A DNA stretch of 64,000 nucleotides, from positions 124,001-188,000 of the forward strand of contig NZ_FQUE01000005.1 in NCBI RefSeq assembly GCF_900128995.1, read 5' to 3'. The number at the start of each line of letters is the position of its first letter. Within the stretch, counting starts at the first letter, position 1. Of the stretch, positions 43,797 through 52,646 are shown piece by piece. This stretch comes from Loktanella atrilutea (GTDB taxonomy: Bacteria > Pseudomonadota > Alphaproteobacteria > Rhodobacterales > Rhodobacteraceae). Under the pieces are notes generated by a model. It worked only from the letters and a program-made list of their open reading frames with translations. It searched no databases and had not been told where the DNA came from. The position numbers were made by a program, and so were the translations under genes.

Positions 43797-45052
43797 TCGG
43801 TCGCCTCCGCCGCGGCCTGCGTATCGGGCCCGATGGCCGCCGGGCTGTCGGCGGGGGGCACCGGCGTCACCTTGTCACCGGTGCGGAAGAATGCGCCGGC
43901 GCGCAGCAGCACCGTGTCGCCGGCGGACAGGCCCGCCGTGATTTCCCGCACCCCCCCGGAGACGACGCCAAGCTGCACCTCGGTCTGCTGGATGGTGCCG
44001 TCGACGACCTTCTGCACGGTGCTGACGTCGCCACTGGTCGTCACGGCAGAGACCGGCACGGTCAGGGCGTTGCGCTGCGCCGTGCGGATGTCGGCGCTGG
44101 CAAAGATGCCGACGCGGAGCCCCTCCTGATCCTTGATGCTGACGCGGACGGTGCCCAGACGGCTGACCGGATCGACCTGCGGGCTGATCCGGCGCACGGT
44201 GCCGTCGCGCGGCGGCAGGCCCGCCACGCGGATGCTGACCGGGTCGCCGACGCTGACCTTGACGAGGTCGGTCTCCACGATCTCCAGCTCTGCCTCGATC
44301 TGGCCGTCGCGGATCATGTCGAACATTGCCATGCCCGCGCTGGACAGGTCGCCCAGCCGGGCGGTGCGGTCGGCGATGATGCCGTCCACGGGCGCCTTGA
44401 CCGTCGCCCACGACAGGTTCAGCGCGGCGATGTCGCGGGCCGCCTCGGCCTGCGCCACCTGCGCCCGGGCGGCGGCGACCGCGGCCTCTGCCGTCTTGAC
44501 GGCGGCGTTGGCGCTGTCGGACGCGGCCTGCGCCTGATCCAGCGCCGATTGCGACACGGCCCCGTCGCTGCGCAGCTGTCGCGACCGGTCGAGCGCGCTG
44601 GTCGTCTGTGTCGCGTTGGCGGTGGCAGAGGCGACCTGCCCTTCGGCCTGCGCGATGGCGGCTTCGGCGGCGGCGCGGTTGGCGTCGGCCTGCTGCAGCT
44701 GCGCGGTCAGGGTCTGGTCGTTCAGCTGGGCCAGCGTGTCGCCCGCCTCGACCGTGTCGCCCACGTCCACGAGAAGGCTCACGATCTCGGCCCCCGACAC
44801 CCGGGCGGAGACGACGACGTCCTCTCTTGCCAGCAGCCCGCCGGAGGCGCTGACGACCTGCGTCACTTCGGTCATCGTGGCCGGCACGACGGTGACGCTG
44901 GGCGCCGTCACGCTGGCGGGCGCCTCGGTCGCGGCTGCGGCTGCGGCCTCTTGCGCGGCGACGGCACCGGGCAGACCCGCCGCGCAGAGGGCGAGGATCA
45001 GCCCGGTCACGGTCGTGCGCCGGATATGGCGGACAAAGACGGTCGGTGTCAT
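43793..45052 (-). CDS. RND efflux periplasmic adaptor (membrane fusion protein)
   Basis: 419 residues from the ATG at 45052: MTPTVFVRHIRRTTVTGLIL begins a signal peptide cleaved near GAVAA. A lipoyl/barrel-sandwich half (SARVSGAEIVSLLVDVGDTV), a long Ala/Gln-rich alpha-helical hairpin (about residues 105-200), the second lipoyl half (VKAPVDGIIADRTARLGDLS), beta-barrel and membrane-proximal domains follow. It bridges the permease to an outer-membrane channel. It is translationally coupled to the permease. Interval 45053-45292 upstream holds an inverted repeat GGCAACG/CGTTGCC (45224-45251). Confidence 0.92.
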   Translation of the reverse strand: MTPTVFVRHIRRTTVTGLILALCAAGLPGAVAAQEAAAAAATEAPASVTAPSVTVVPATMTEVTQVVSASGGLLAREDVVVSARVSGAEIVSLLVDVGDTVEAGDTLAQLNDQTLTAQLQQADANRAAAEAAIAQAEGQVASATANATQTTSALDRSRQLRSDGAVSQSALDQAQAASDSANAAVKTAEAAVAAARAQVAQAEAARDIAALNLSWATVKAPVDGIIADRTARLGDLSSAGMAMFDMIRDGQIEAELEIVETDLVKVSVGDPVSIRVAGLPPRDGTVRRISPQVDPVSRLGTVRVSIKDQEGLRVGIFASADIRTAQRNALTVPVSAVTTSGDVSTVQKVVDGTIQQTEVQLGVVSGGVREITAGLSAGDTVLLRAGAFFRTGDKVTPVPPADSPAAIGPDTQAAAEATE

Positions 45053-45292
45053 GTTGGCAAGCCCTTGATGTGACGCAGCCGCGGCCCGGGACGCTGCAGG
45101 GGGGTGCGGACCTGTCGCACGCCACCCCGGATCCCGCGCACGACGGCGCCTGAATTTCCAAGATGGAACTCTGACAGGCCGCTGACAAGATGTCACCCCG
45201 CAACCATGTCGCACGTGTGACGCGGCAACGCCGTTTGCCGGTGCCGTTGCCCGTTCGTCACGCTGACAGGGGGGGCGCCCTGCCGCCGCCGG

Positions 45293-46639
45293 TCAGACGC
45301 TGGCGAACCGCAATGTCACGACAAGACCCGGGTCGTTGTCCGCCAGCGTCAGGCGCGCATCGTGCAGGTCGGCGATCACCGACACGAGGCTGAGGCCCAG
45401 CCCGCTGCCCGGCGTCGCCCGGCTGCGATCCAGACGGTAGAGACGCTGCAGCACCTTGTCGCGTTCCCCCGCAGGGATGCCGGGGCCGCGGTCCGCGACG
45501 CTGAGCGCGACGATGGCCCCGTCGCGGCGCAGGCCGATGGTGATCGGCGTGCCGTCGTCGGTATGGCGGAGGGCGTTTTCCATCAGGTTGGCGAGGATCT
45601 GGCCCAGCAGGTCGCGGTCGCCCAGCACGACCGCCGTTTCCGTCTCGATCTGCAGGTCCAGCGTACGCCCCGACTCGCCCGCCGTGGGGTCGTAGAGTTC
45701 CGCGAAGGTCTGCACCAGCGGCACCAGATCGACCGGGGCAAAGCGGCTTTTCGGCGTGCCCGCCTCGATCTGGGCGATCTGCAGCAGGGCGTGAAAGACG
45801 GATACGACGCCCGCGATCTCTGCCGTAGCCTGATCGACGAGGGCGGTGGCGTCCGGCGGAAGGGGCATGCCGGACAGTTCGTCCAGATGCACGGAAATGC
45901 GCTGGATCGGTGTCTTGAGGTCGTGGGCCACGTCCGAGGAGACCTGCCGGAGCGCGTCGACGCTGGCCTGCTGGGCACTGGCCATGCGGTCGATGCGGGC
46001 GCCGATCCGGTGAAAGTCGTCGGACCAGCGCGGCGTCGGGTTGACCCGCGCGGACAGGTTGCCGGTGGTCAGCTGATCCAGCGTGTTTCCCAGCACCCGG
46101 ACCTGCCCCGCCGCGCGACGGGCGAGGATCAGGGCGGCACCGAGGGCGATCGTCAGGGTCGGCAGCAGCGACAGCAGCACGATGTTGCGAAACACCCGCC
46201 ACAGCTGGTCGATCTCTGCCCGGGACCGCGCGACGGTCAGCTGCCCGCCCCGCAGGGGCGTCGTCAGCGCCAGATACTGCCCGTCGATGCGGGTGTCCGG
46301 ATCGTTGATTTCGGTCAGGAAATAGCCGTCCTGATCCTGCGCCAGAACGCCGTTGCCGAACCGCTGCCCCTGCGCCGTGACGTAGGACAGCACCATGCGG
46401 TTCGGGTCGGTGACACGCGCCTCTGCCGTCACCAGCGCGGCAAGGGCGGCTGCGGAGGGGGCGGCGCGGAATCCGGCGATGTCCTGCGTCAGATCGCGAC
46501 GCATCGTGGCGTCCAGAGACGACCGGCTGGCGGTGTAGCTGGCGGTCAGGCTGGCGACGCTGACCACGGCGAAGAGCGCGACGAGGCCCAGCGCCAGACG
46601 CACGGGACTGGCGCGCAGCAGGGTCGCGATGCGGCTCAC
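45293..46639 (-). CDS. Two-component sensor histidine kinase with HAMP domain
   Basis: 448-residue inner-membrane kinase beginning with GTG. TM1 near residues 13-32, a periplasmic sensor loop (about 33-160), TM2, HAMP (about 185-235), then the HisKA box with H239 in SSDVAHDLKTPIQR. The HATPase domain has ILANLMENALRH (N box), VADRGPGIP and GLGLSL. Its GTGA start overlaps the response-regulator stop (46636-46639). It probably senses membrane or envelope stress relevant to the RND pump. The atypical DLKTP (usually ELRTP) is a normal variant. Confidence 0.93.
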   Translation of the reverse strand: MSRIATLLRASPVRLALGLVALFAVVSVASLTASYTASRSSLDATMRRDLTQDIAGFRAAPSAAALAALVTAEARVTDPNRMVLSYVTAQGQRFGNGVLAQDQDGYFLTEINDPDTRIDGQYLALTTPLRGGQLTVARSRAEIDQLWRVFRNIVLLSLLPTLTIALGAALILARRAAGQVRVLGNTLDQLTTGNLSARVNPTPRWSDDFHRIGARIDRMASAQQASVDALRQVSSDVAHDLKTPIQRISVHLDELSGMPLPPDATALVDQATAEIAGVVSVFHALLQIAQIEAGTPKSRFAPVDLVPLVQTFAELYDPTAGESGRTLDLQIETETAVVLGDRDLLGQILANLMENALRHTDDGTPITIGLRRDGAIVALSVADRGPGIPAGERDKVLQRLYRLDRSRATPGSGLGLSLVSVIADLHDARLTLADNDPGLVVTLRFASV

Positions 46640-47307
46640 GCCTCGATCCGGTAGCCCGCGCCGCGCACGGTCTTGATGAGATCGGTCGCAAAGGGCTTGT
46701 CGACCTTGGCGCGCAGGCGGCTGATGTGGGTCTCGACCACATTGGTCTGCGGATCGAAGCTGATGCCCCAGACATTTTCCAGCAGCATGGTGCGGGTCTG
46801 GATCCGTCCCTTGCGGCGCAGCAGGTGTTCGAGGATCGCGAATTCGCGCGGCAGCAGGTCGAGCTTCTGCCCCGCGCGCACCACGTCGCGGGTCACGAGG
46901 TCCATGGTCAGGTCGCCTGCGCGCAGCACCGTCTCTTGCGCCATCACACGAGGTCTGCGCCCCAAGGCGTTGATGCGGGCCGACAATTCACCGAAGGCGA
47001 AGGGCTTGACGAGGTAGTCGTCGGCGCCGGCATTCAGCCCGGCGATGCGGTCGTCGACGGACCCCATGGCGGTCAGGAACAGCACCGGCGTGCGGTTGCC
47101 GGCGCCGCGCAGGGACTTCACCAGCGTCAGCCCGTCGATTTCCGGCAGCATCCAGTCCACGATCATCACGTCATGGTCGGACCCGGTGGCCTGCACCAGA
47201 CCGTCACGCCCGTTTTCCACCAGATCGACGGTATGACCCTCCTCGCGCAGGCCACGGGTGATGTACTGGCCGGTGGTCCGGTCGTCCTCGACCACGAGTA
47301 TCTTCAT
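46636..47307 (-). CDS. OmpR/PhoB-family response regulator
   Basis: 223 residues: receiver domain with acidic pocket VVEDD (residues 6-9), phosphoacceptor D51 in MIVDWMLPEIDGL, and Lys in DDYLVKPFAFGEL. A winged-helix DNA-binding domain follows with NVWGISFDPQTNVVETHISR and TVRGAGYRIEA. The start at 47307 has GGGAA about 4 bases upstream; 47310 and 47325 are alternatives. It is the first gene of the regulator-kinase-adaptor-permease unit and follows the degP terminator. Confidence 0.94.
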   Translation of the reverse strand: MKILVVEDDRTTGQYITRGLREEGHTVDLVENGRDGLVQATGSDHDVMIVDWMLPEIDGLTLVKSLRGAGNRTPVLFLTAMGSVDDRIAGLNAGADDYLVKPFAFGELSARINALGRRPRVMAQETVLRAGDLTMDLVTRDVVRAGQKLDLLPREFAILEHLLRRKGRIQTRTMLLENVWGISFDPQTNVVETHISRLRAKVDKPFATDLIKTVRGAGYRIEA

Positions 47308-47370
47308 CATGTTCCCGTGCAGCATGGCGGTTCCCTTCGACAGATGGGGCGGAACGCCCCGCTTGGCAAG

Positions 47371-47402
47371 AAAAAGGCCCCGCCCTGATCAGGGGCGGGG
47401 CC
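47371..47402 (-). terminator. Intrinsic terminator after degP
   Basis: Stem GGCCCCGCCC with GGGCGGGGCC (47376-47402), on the minus strand followed by TTTTT (47375-47371). It separates degP from the two-component operon. Confidence 0.85.
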
Positions 47403-47482
47403 GGGCCCCGTCCGGTGCATCGCGGACGGGACCGAGGCGCGGGGCACGCGGCGCATCACCGGCGCCCCGCTGTGGCATGGGA

Positions 47483-48598
47483 TCAGGCGTCCTTCTTGGC
47501 CAGATCGCCGACGGTGACGTCGATCGTCATCTCCTTGCCGCGGCGCAGGACCACGGCCTTGGTGTCGGTGCCCGGCGTCACATCGGCCACGGCGCGGGTC
47601 AGGCTGCCCACGTCCTTGATGTCCTTGTCGCCGAAGGACAGGATGATGTCGCCATCCTCGAGGCCCGCCTTGGCGGCCGGGCTGTCGGCGCTCACATCCT
47701 CGATCACCGCGCCCTTGGGGGCGTCATAGCCCAGCACGGAGGCGATCTCGTCGGTCATCGGCTTGATCTGGACGCCAAGCCAGCCGCGGGCGATGGTGCC
47801 GTCGTCCTGCAGGTCGGCCACGACCTTCTGCACGAGGTCCGAGGGCACGGCGAAGCCGATGCCGACCGATCCGCCGCCGGGCGAGAAGATCATCGTGTTC
47901 ACGCCGATCACCTGACCGTCCGCGTTGAACAGCGGGCCGCCGGAGTTGCCCTTGTTGATCGCCGCATCGGTCTGGATGTAGTCGTCATAGGGGCCGGAGT
48001 GGATGTCGCGGCTGACAGCCGACACGATGCCGGAGGTCACGGTGCCGCCAAGGCCGAAGGGGTTGCCGATGGCCACCGCCTCGTCACCGGCGCGCACGCT
48101 GTCGCTGTCACCCCATGGCACGGTCGGCAGGTCGGCACCGGTATCGATCTTGATCAGGGCGATGTCGGTCAGGGGATCGACGCCGATCACCTTGGCATCG
48201 TATTCCTTTTCATTGTTCAGCTTGACCTTCACCGTGTCGGCCCCGTCGACGACGTGGTTGTTGGTGACGATGTAGCCGTCCTTGGAGATGATGAAGCCGG
48301 ATCCCAGCGCCTGCTGCGGGGCCGCGTCGGGCTGGTTCTGGAACATCGGACCGAAACGACGCTCCAGCTCCTCGCGCGGGAAACCCGGCGGCAGGGCGTC
48401 GGCGAGGGACTGGGCGTCCTGCGCCTTTTCGGTGACTTCGATGAAGACGACGGCGGGCGAGAGCTCCTCGACCAAGTCGCCGTAGCCGCCGGCGGGGACC
48501 GCAAGGGCGGCGCTGGGGGCGACGGTGACCGCGGTCGTGCCGGCGAGGGCTGCGACCAGCGACAGGGCCGTTGCGGTGCTGCGGAGGGGAGTGATCAT
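47483..48598 (-). CDS. DegP/HtrA-type periplasmic serine protease with one PDZ domain
   Basis: 371 residues with a signal peptide ending near AALAVPAG. The trypsin-like domain has the triad H115 (IVTNNHVVDGA), D145 (DPLTDIALIKI) and S219 (INKGNSGGPLF). A single PDZ domain covers about residues 270-365 (GWLGVQIKPMTDEIASVLGY). One PDZ is fewer than in DegP (two), so it is DegS/HhoA-like in size but soluble. The start MITPLRS at 48598 is chosen (GAGG 9 bases upstream); 48607 is possible. It handles misfolded envelope proteins. It lies upstream of the pump's two-component system, consistent with an envelope-stress neighbourhood. Confidence 0.92.
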   Translation of the reverse strand: MITPLRSTATALSLVAALAGTTAVTVAPSAALAVPAGGYGDLVEELSPAVVFIEVTEKAQDAQSLADALPPGFPREELERRFGPMFQNQPDAAPQQALGSGFIISKDGYIVTNNHVVDGADTVKVKLNNEKEYDAKVIGVDPLTDIALIKIDTGADLPTVPWGDSDSVRAGDEAVAIGNPFGLGGTVTSGIVSAVSRDIHSGPYDDYIQTDAAINKGNSGGPLFNADGQVIGVNTMIFSPGGGSVGIGFAVPSDLVQKVVADLQDDGTIARGWLGVQIKPMTDEIASVLGYDAPKGAVIEDVSADSPAAKAGLEDGDIILSFGDKDIKDVGSLTRAVADVTPGTDTKAVVLRRGKEMTIDVTVGDLAKKDA

Positions 48599-48670
48599 CT
48601 GGGGCATCCTCAATGCTGTAACTCGATGAGGAACAGATGCACCCCCGCCCTGTCGATTGCCTGACAGTGG

Positions 48671-49735
48671 TTATACAGTTTTGTGAGGTTCTTCCTGCAG
48701 GCCCGGCGTGCCCATGCCGGTGATGCACGACGTCAGGTCGGCAGCGGCGGTCAGGGCGCGGCCCGTGGCCTGCGCCATCAGCGGCAGGACCATCCATTCC
48801 AGCGCCCAGGCCGCGCCGGAGCGTTCCTGTTCGTGCACCATCGCCTGCTGCATCAGCCCCGCCTGCCCCGCATTGAAACGCGCCAGTGTGACGAGGAGTT
48901 CGGCGAGGATCGGGTTCTGCTTGTGCGCCATGGCGGACGAACTGCCGCCGCCGGCGATGGCGACCTCTGCCAGTCCCTGCTGCGCCATCAGGGTGATATC
49001 CTGCCCCATCTTGCCAAGGCTGCCGCTGATCAGGGCGAGCAGATTGGCATATTCCACGATGCCGCTGCGGTCGGTGTGCCATGATACGGGGGCCGTGGTC
49101 AGGCCGAGGGCCTGTGCCATGGGTGCTGCCACATCCGTGAAATCGCCGGTGCCGGTGGGGCCCGACAGGGACAGCCGTTCGGTCTGCGCGCGGGCCAGCG
49201 TCAGGCGCGCGCGGTGGTCGACCAGCGGCGCACGCCACAGGCGGATGCGGTCGGCCACGGTGACGGGCAAGGCCGCCTGCATCCGGGTGCGGCCCATCAG
49301 GGGTACTGCGCCGAAGCGGTCCGACAGATCAACGAGACCGGCGGCCAGTGCCGCGAGGCGGTCGTCGATGAGGTCGGATGTTTCCCGCAGGGTCAGCGCC
49401 AGGCCCGTGTCCAGCACGTCCTGCGACGTGGCACCGGTGTGAATCGCCTGACCCGCGTTCCCTGCCCCGGCCTTCAGCAGCTTGATCAGCGCTGGCACGG
49501 GCAGGCCGTCGCTGGCGCACCCGGCAGAGAGCGTGGCCACGTCGATCGTGCAGTCAGCGATGTGATCGGCGGCCTGCACGGCAAGGGTGGCATCGAAGCG
49601 CCCGGCCTGTCCCATGGCGCGGGAGAAGGCGGCTTCGAAGGCGCGCATGTGGGCGATCTGCGCCTCGGCGGACCAGAGGGTCGCGATCTGCGGATCGGCA
49701 AAGAGTCCGTCGTAAAGGGCGTTGGCGAAAGTCAT
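48671..49735 (-). CDS. pcaB: 3-carboxy-cis,cis-muconate cycloisomerase
   Basis: Converts 3-carboxy-cis,cis-muconate to 4-carboxymuconolactone in protocatechuate breakdown. The 354 residues belong to the fumarase/aspartase superfamily: AIHTGATSQDVLDTGLAL (conserved region 2) and the flexible signature loop GGGSSSAMAHKQNPI with the catalytic Ser. It overlaps pcaC by four bases (ATGA, 49732-49735). The protein is shorter than many PcaB (about 450), consistent with alphaproteobacterial members that lack the C-terminal extension. Confidence 0.9.
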   Translation of the reverse strand: MTFANALYDGLFADPQIATLWSAEAQIAHMRAFEAAFSRAMGQAGRFDATLAVQAADHIADCTIDVATLSAGCASDGLPVPALIKLLKAGAGNAGQAIHTGATSQDVLDTGLALTLRETSDLIDDRLAALAAGLVDLSDRFGAVPLMGRTRMQAALPVTVADRIRLWRAPLVDHRARLTLARAQTERLSLSGPTGTGDFTDVAAPMAQALGLTTAPVSWHTDRSGIVEYANLLALISGSLGKMGQDITLMAQQGLAEVAIAGGGSSSAMAHKQNPILAELLVTLARFNAGQAGLMQQAMVHEQERSGAAWALEWMVLPLMAQATGRALTAAADLTSCITGMGTPGLQEEPHKTV

Positions 49736-50109
49736 TCCGCCGCCATCTCGGCCAGTGTCTCCTTGGCGAGCTTGATCGCGTGGTTGGCCTTGGGCACGCC
49801 CGCATAGACCGCGACATGCATGAAGGCCTGCAGGATGTCGGAGGGACTGGCCCCGGTGCGGGCGGTGGCGCGAACGTGCATCGGGATTTCCGCGAAGTTG
49901 CCGGTGGCGGCCAGCAGCGCCAGCGTCAGCATCGAGCGTTCACGCCGGGTGATGGCGTCCGAGGCCCAGAGCGTGCCCCAGGCGCCTTCGGTGATCATGT
50001 CCTGAAAAGGCTGGTCGAAGTCGGTCTTGGCGGCCTCGGCCCGGTCGACATGGGCGTCGCCCAGAACGGCGCGACGGGTCTGCATGCCGGTGGCGTGGCG
50101 GTCGGTCAT
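49732..50109 (-). CDS. pcaC: 4-carboxymuconolactone decarboxylase
   Basis: 125-residue all-helical CMD-family protein that decarboxylates 4-carboxymuconolactone to 3-oxoadipate enol-lactone. Conserved blocks: DFDQPFQDMITEGAWGTLWA, LTLALLAATGNFAEIPMHVR with the active-site acid and His, and ILQAFMHVAVYAGVPKANHA. It is coupled to pcaB, which makes its substrate. pcaD, pcaH and pcaG are not present in the window; the order C-B without H and G between is unusual for roseobacters. Confidence 0.92.
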   Translation of the reverse strand: MTDRHATGMQTRRAVLGDAHVDRAEAAKTDFDQPFQDMITEGAWGTLWASDAITRRERSMLTLALLAATGNFAEIPMHVRATARTGASPSDILQAFMHVAVYAGVPKANHAIKLAKETLAEMAAE

Positions 50110-50197
50110 CTGATGCTCCTGCGCGGGGATGGTTCGTGGCTTTGGCTGCCGGACTTTGAGTTCATTTGGTCAGATGGACAAGGGGCGCGGCACCCTG

Positions 50198-51169
50198 TCA
50201 GGCGGCCCCCGGGATCGCGACGCGGCGGGCGCTGTCCTGGAAGGCGTGCATGGACATGGGCCAGACGGTGCCGGGCCATCGGATTTCCATCTCGCGCAGG
50301 CGGGGGCGGTAGACGGCGGTGTAGAGCGTGCCGAAGCCGGCCGCGAAAGCAGTGGAATAGAGCGGCGGTTTCAGGAACGCGTCGATGAAGACGTCCTCCG
50401 GGTCGCGGTGCAGGGTCAGGCGCTGCAGCAGATAGCGCTCGCGTTCGACCGTGGCGGTGAAACGGGCGTGGCTGATCCATTCCACCTGTTCCTGATGGTT
50501 GGTGGCGACGGCGTTGTGGGTGATCAGGGTGGTGCGGTCCGGGCCCATCATCGCGGTCAGGTAGTCGCGGTTTTCGTCCAGCACGGTGACGTTGTAGGAC
50601 ATGTGGGTTGGAATGCGGGCCAGCACCGCGCCGGCCTGTCGCGCCGTGCTGCAGGTCTGCAGGATGTAGCGCAGGATCAGTGGCACGCCGAAGCCCTTGC
50701 CCACCACCCGGCGGCCGCCGAAGGTGAGCGAGACGGCAAGGCCCGCGTCGTTCACGCCGTCGACGATCCCCCAAAGCCCGTCGCTGACCCCCATGACGCG
50801 GCGGCCCTGCCAGTCGGTGTTCAGGATGAGGCTGTCGAAGGCGGCGGGGTTGTAGTCGTAGTTGCGCACCATGACCGGTTCGGTGCCGGGCCAGATCGCC
50901 TGAGAGCATCCGGCGAGGTAGGGCGGCGGATTGTAGAACGACAGGAAGCGCGCGGCATGGTCCCCGCCGCCCGCCAGTTCGCAGAGCCGGTCGTAGAGCG
51001 GGACCAGTTCCGGCATGTGTGCCTGCAGCGCCCGGTGACACTCGAGGTAGGTCGGCCGCGCGTTTTCGCCGTCCTTCAGCCACCAGCGCCGGTAGGCGGG
51101 CCAGTATTCGGCGAACAGCCCGGCCCATCGGGGGCCGGGCTGATCCTCTGACAGGGCGCGCCAGAGCAT
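50198..51169 (-). CDS. C45-family Ntn acyltransferase/hydrolase (isopenicillin acyltransferase-like)
   Basis: 323 residues from MLWRALSEDQPGPRWAGLFA. The family is made as a proenzyme that cleaves itself before a Cys, which becomes the N-terminal nucleophile. Here the likely Cys is C88 in PPPYLAGCSQAIWPG, followed by the diagnostic VMVRNYDYNP and, further on, NHQEQVEW. Characterised relatives transfer or remove acyl groups on amines. The gene starts two bases after the ATP-grasp stop, so it is coupled to it. It is the last gene of the nitrilase/decarboxylase/ATP-grasp array. Substrate unknown. Confidence 0.78.
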   Translation of the reverse strand: MLWRALSEDQPGPRWAGLFAEYWPAYRRWWLKDGENARPTYLECHRALQAHMPELVPLYDRLCELAGGGDHAARFLSFYNPPPYLAGCSQAIWPGTEPVMVRNYDYNPAAFDSLILNTDWQGRRVMGVSDGLWGIVDGVNDAGLAVSLTFGGRRVVGKGFGVPLILRYILQTCSTARQAGAVLARIPTHMSYNVTVLDENRDYLTAMMGPDRTTLITHNAVATNHQEQVEWISHARFTATVERERYLLQRLTLHRDPEDVFIDAFLKPPLYSTAFAAGFGTLYTAVYRPRLREMEIRWPGTVWPMSMHAFQDSARRVAIPGAA

Positions 51170-51171
51170 GG

Positions 51172-52632
51172 CTACATGATCTTGAAGGCGGGTTCGGCGA
51201 GGGCCGGACCGGCGGCGGCGACGGGCAGCGGCTTGCCCGCGACAGATTGCTTGATGCCGTGGATCCACTTTGCGGCGCGGTCGTTCAGCTGGAACGCCTT
51301 GGTCATCGACCGCCCGCGCGTCACGAGGATGCCGATGTCGGCCCCTTCGTAGCGGTAGTCGCCGGGCTGCAGGATGCGCAGGAAGAAGGCCTCGTTTTCG
51401 GATTCCACCGCGCGGCGGTGATAGTCGAAGCGGTCATAGACCACGCGGCCGTCCTCCAGCATCTTGTAGATGCCGGTTTCCGGTGCCTCGGTGCAGATGT
51501 CGACCGTGTCGGCGGTATGCTTGATGACCATCTGCGACCAGCTGTCGATCATGTCCGGGTTGGCCCAGCGGCTGTTCAGCTCGTCGACGTCCAGTTTGAA
51601 TTTTTTACGCGAGAATTCAAGCAGGTGGAACAGGAAGAGCGGCGCGTCCGCATGGGCGAAGGCGGCGTGGTTGGTCATCGACGAACAGCCGGTGATGCGG
51701 GGGTTCAGCTCGCCCAGCCACAGGTCGCCGGTCTTCTTGTCGATCAGGAAGTCGAGCTCGAAGTAGCCGCGATACCCCTCCTTCCGCAGCTGCTCGCCGA
51801 ACTTGAAGGTCATGTCGCGGGCCTGCTGGCGCACCTTGGGCGGGAAGGCGGTCGCAAGGATCTCGTTCCCGCACCAGCCGCCCCGATAGGGTGTCAGGTC
51901 CTTGAAGCCAACGAGTTCGGTCATCAGCGGGCCGACGATGGTGCCCTGGCTCGTCGCGCAGGCCTCGATCGCGGATCCGCGGCAGTCGATCCGCTTCATG
52001 ATCTTGATCTCGCCCTCGCCCACGATCTCGTGCTCGTGGCGGCGGAAGTCCTCCTCGGACTTGATGAAGAACGTGGTGTGCCCCGAGTCGCCATAGGCCG
52101 ATTGCAGCACCAGATCGTGGCCGATCCCGGCCTTCTCGCAGGTCTTGCGCAGGTCCTCGTAGGATTTCACCTCGGCCAGCGTGTTCGGCACGGACGGGAC
52201 ACCGGCCTTGTTGCCGATGCGCACGGTCTCGATCTTGTTGTCCATCGACTGGCGCAGCTTGGCCTTGGGGAACCAGACGTCGGCGCCCAGCTCCTTGCTC
52301 AACCGCTCAGTCTCCTCGTCGAACATCAGGAACACGAACTTCGGCTTGCCGCCGCGCCGCTTGATGTAGTCGATGACCTCCTTGTGCTGGAGGAGGTAGT
52401 TGTTGATATCCTCGATCGACTGGAATTCCGCGTGCGGCTGTTCGGACGGGCAGAAGACGTTGGGATGCTTGCCGCCGTAGCAGTCGATGTAGCAGATGTA
52501 TTTGAAATTCTTGACCCATTCGTCGAGGCCGAGCAGGTTGAAGTTCGTCGCAGAGATGAAATAGACCGGGTCTTCGTTGCGGTGAAAGAAGCGGCGGATT
52601 TCCGAGATGTTCTTGAGAACTGTCGTGGTCAT
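51172..52632 (-). CDS. ATP-grasp ligase of the biotin-carboxylase-like superfamily
   Basis: 486-residue enzyme with a pre-ATP-grasp Rossmann-like domain (residues 1-130, including KPKFVFLMFDEETERLSKEL), the ATP-grasp lobes (DLVLQSAYGDSGHTTFFI as the nucleotide loop), and the metal site in ELDFLIDKKTGDLWLGELNP. A long C-terminal domain (about 340-486) is not typical of biotin carboxylase, and no biotin-carrier gene is near. It more likely activates a carboxylate as acyl-phosphate and joins it to an amine. SD AGAAGGA; 14 bases after the decarboxylase stop. Its base composition is a little AT-richer than the neighbours. Confidence 0.8.
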   Translation of the reverse strand: MTTTVLKNISEIRRFFHRNEDPVYFISATNFNLLGLDEWVKNFKYICYIDCYGGKHPNVFCPSEQPHAEFQSIEDINNYLLQHKEVIDYIKRRGGKPKFVFLMFDEETERLSKELGADVWFPKAKLRQSMDNKIETVRIGNKAGVPSVPNTLAEVKSYEDLRKTCEKAGIGHDLVLQSAYGDSGHTTFFIKSEEDFRRHEHEIVGEGEIKIMKRIDCRGSAIEACATSQGTIVGPLMTELVGFKDLTPYRGGWCGNEILATAFPPKVRQQARDMTFKFGEQLRKEGYRGYFELDFLIDKKTGDLWLGELNPRITGCSSMTNHAAFAHADAPLFLFHLLEFSRKKFKLDVDELNSRWANPDMIDSWSQMVIKHTADTVDICTEAPETGIYKMLEDGRVVYDRFDYHRRAVESENEAFFLRILQPGDYRYEGADIGILVTRGRSMTKAFQLNDRAAKWIHGIKQSVAGKPLPVAAAGPALAEPAFKIM

Positions 52633-52646
52633 GAATCGTCCTTCTG

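Noticed and set aside
51172-52632. Acetyl-CoA/propionyl-CoA biotin carboxylase as the function of the ATP-grasp gene
   Set aside because: No biotin-carrier or carboxyltransferase gene nearby and the C-terminal half does not look like biotin carboxylase; the ATP-grasp fold alone does not imply it.
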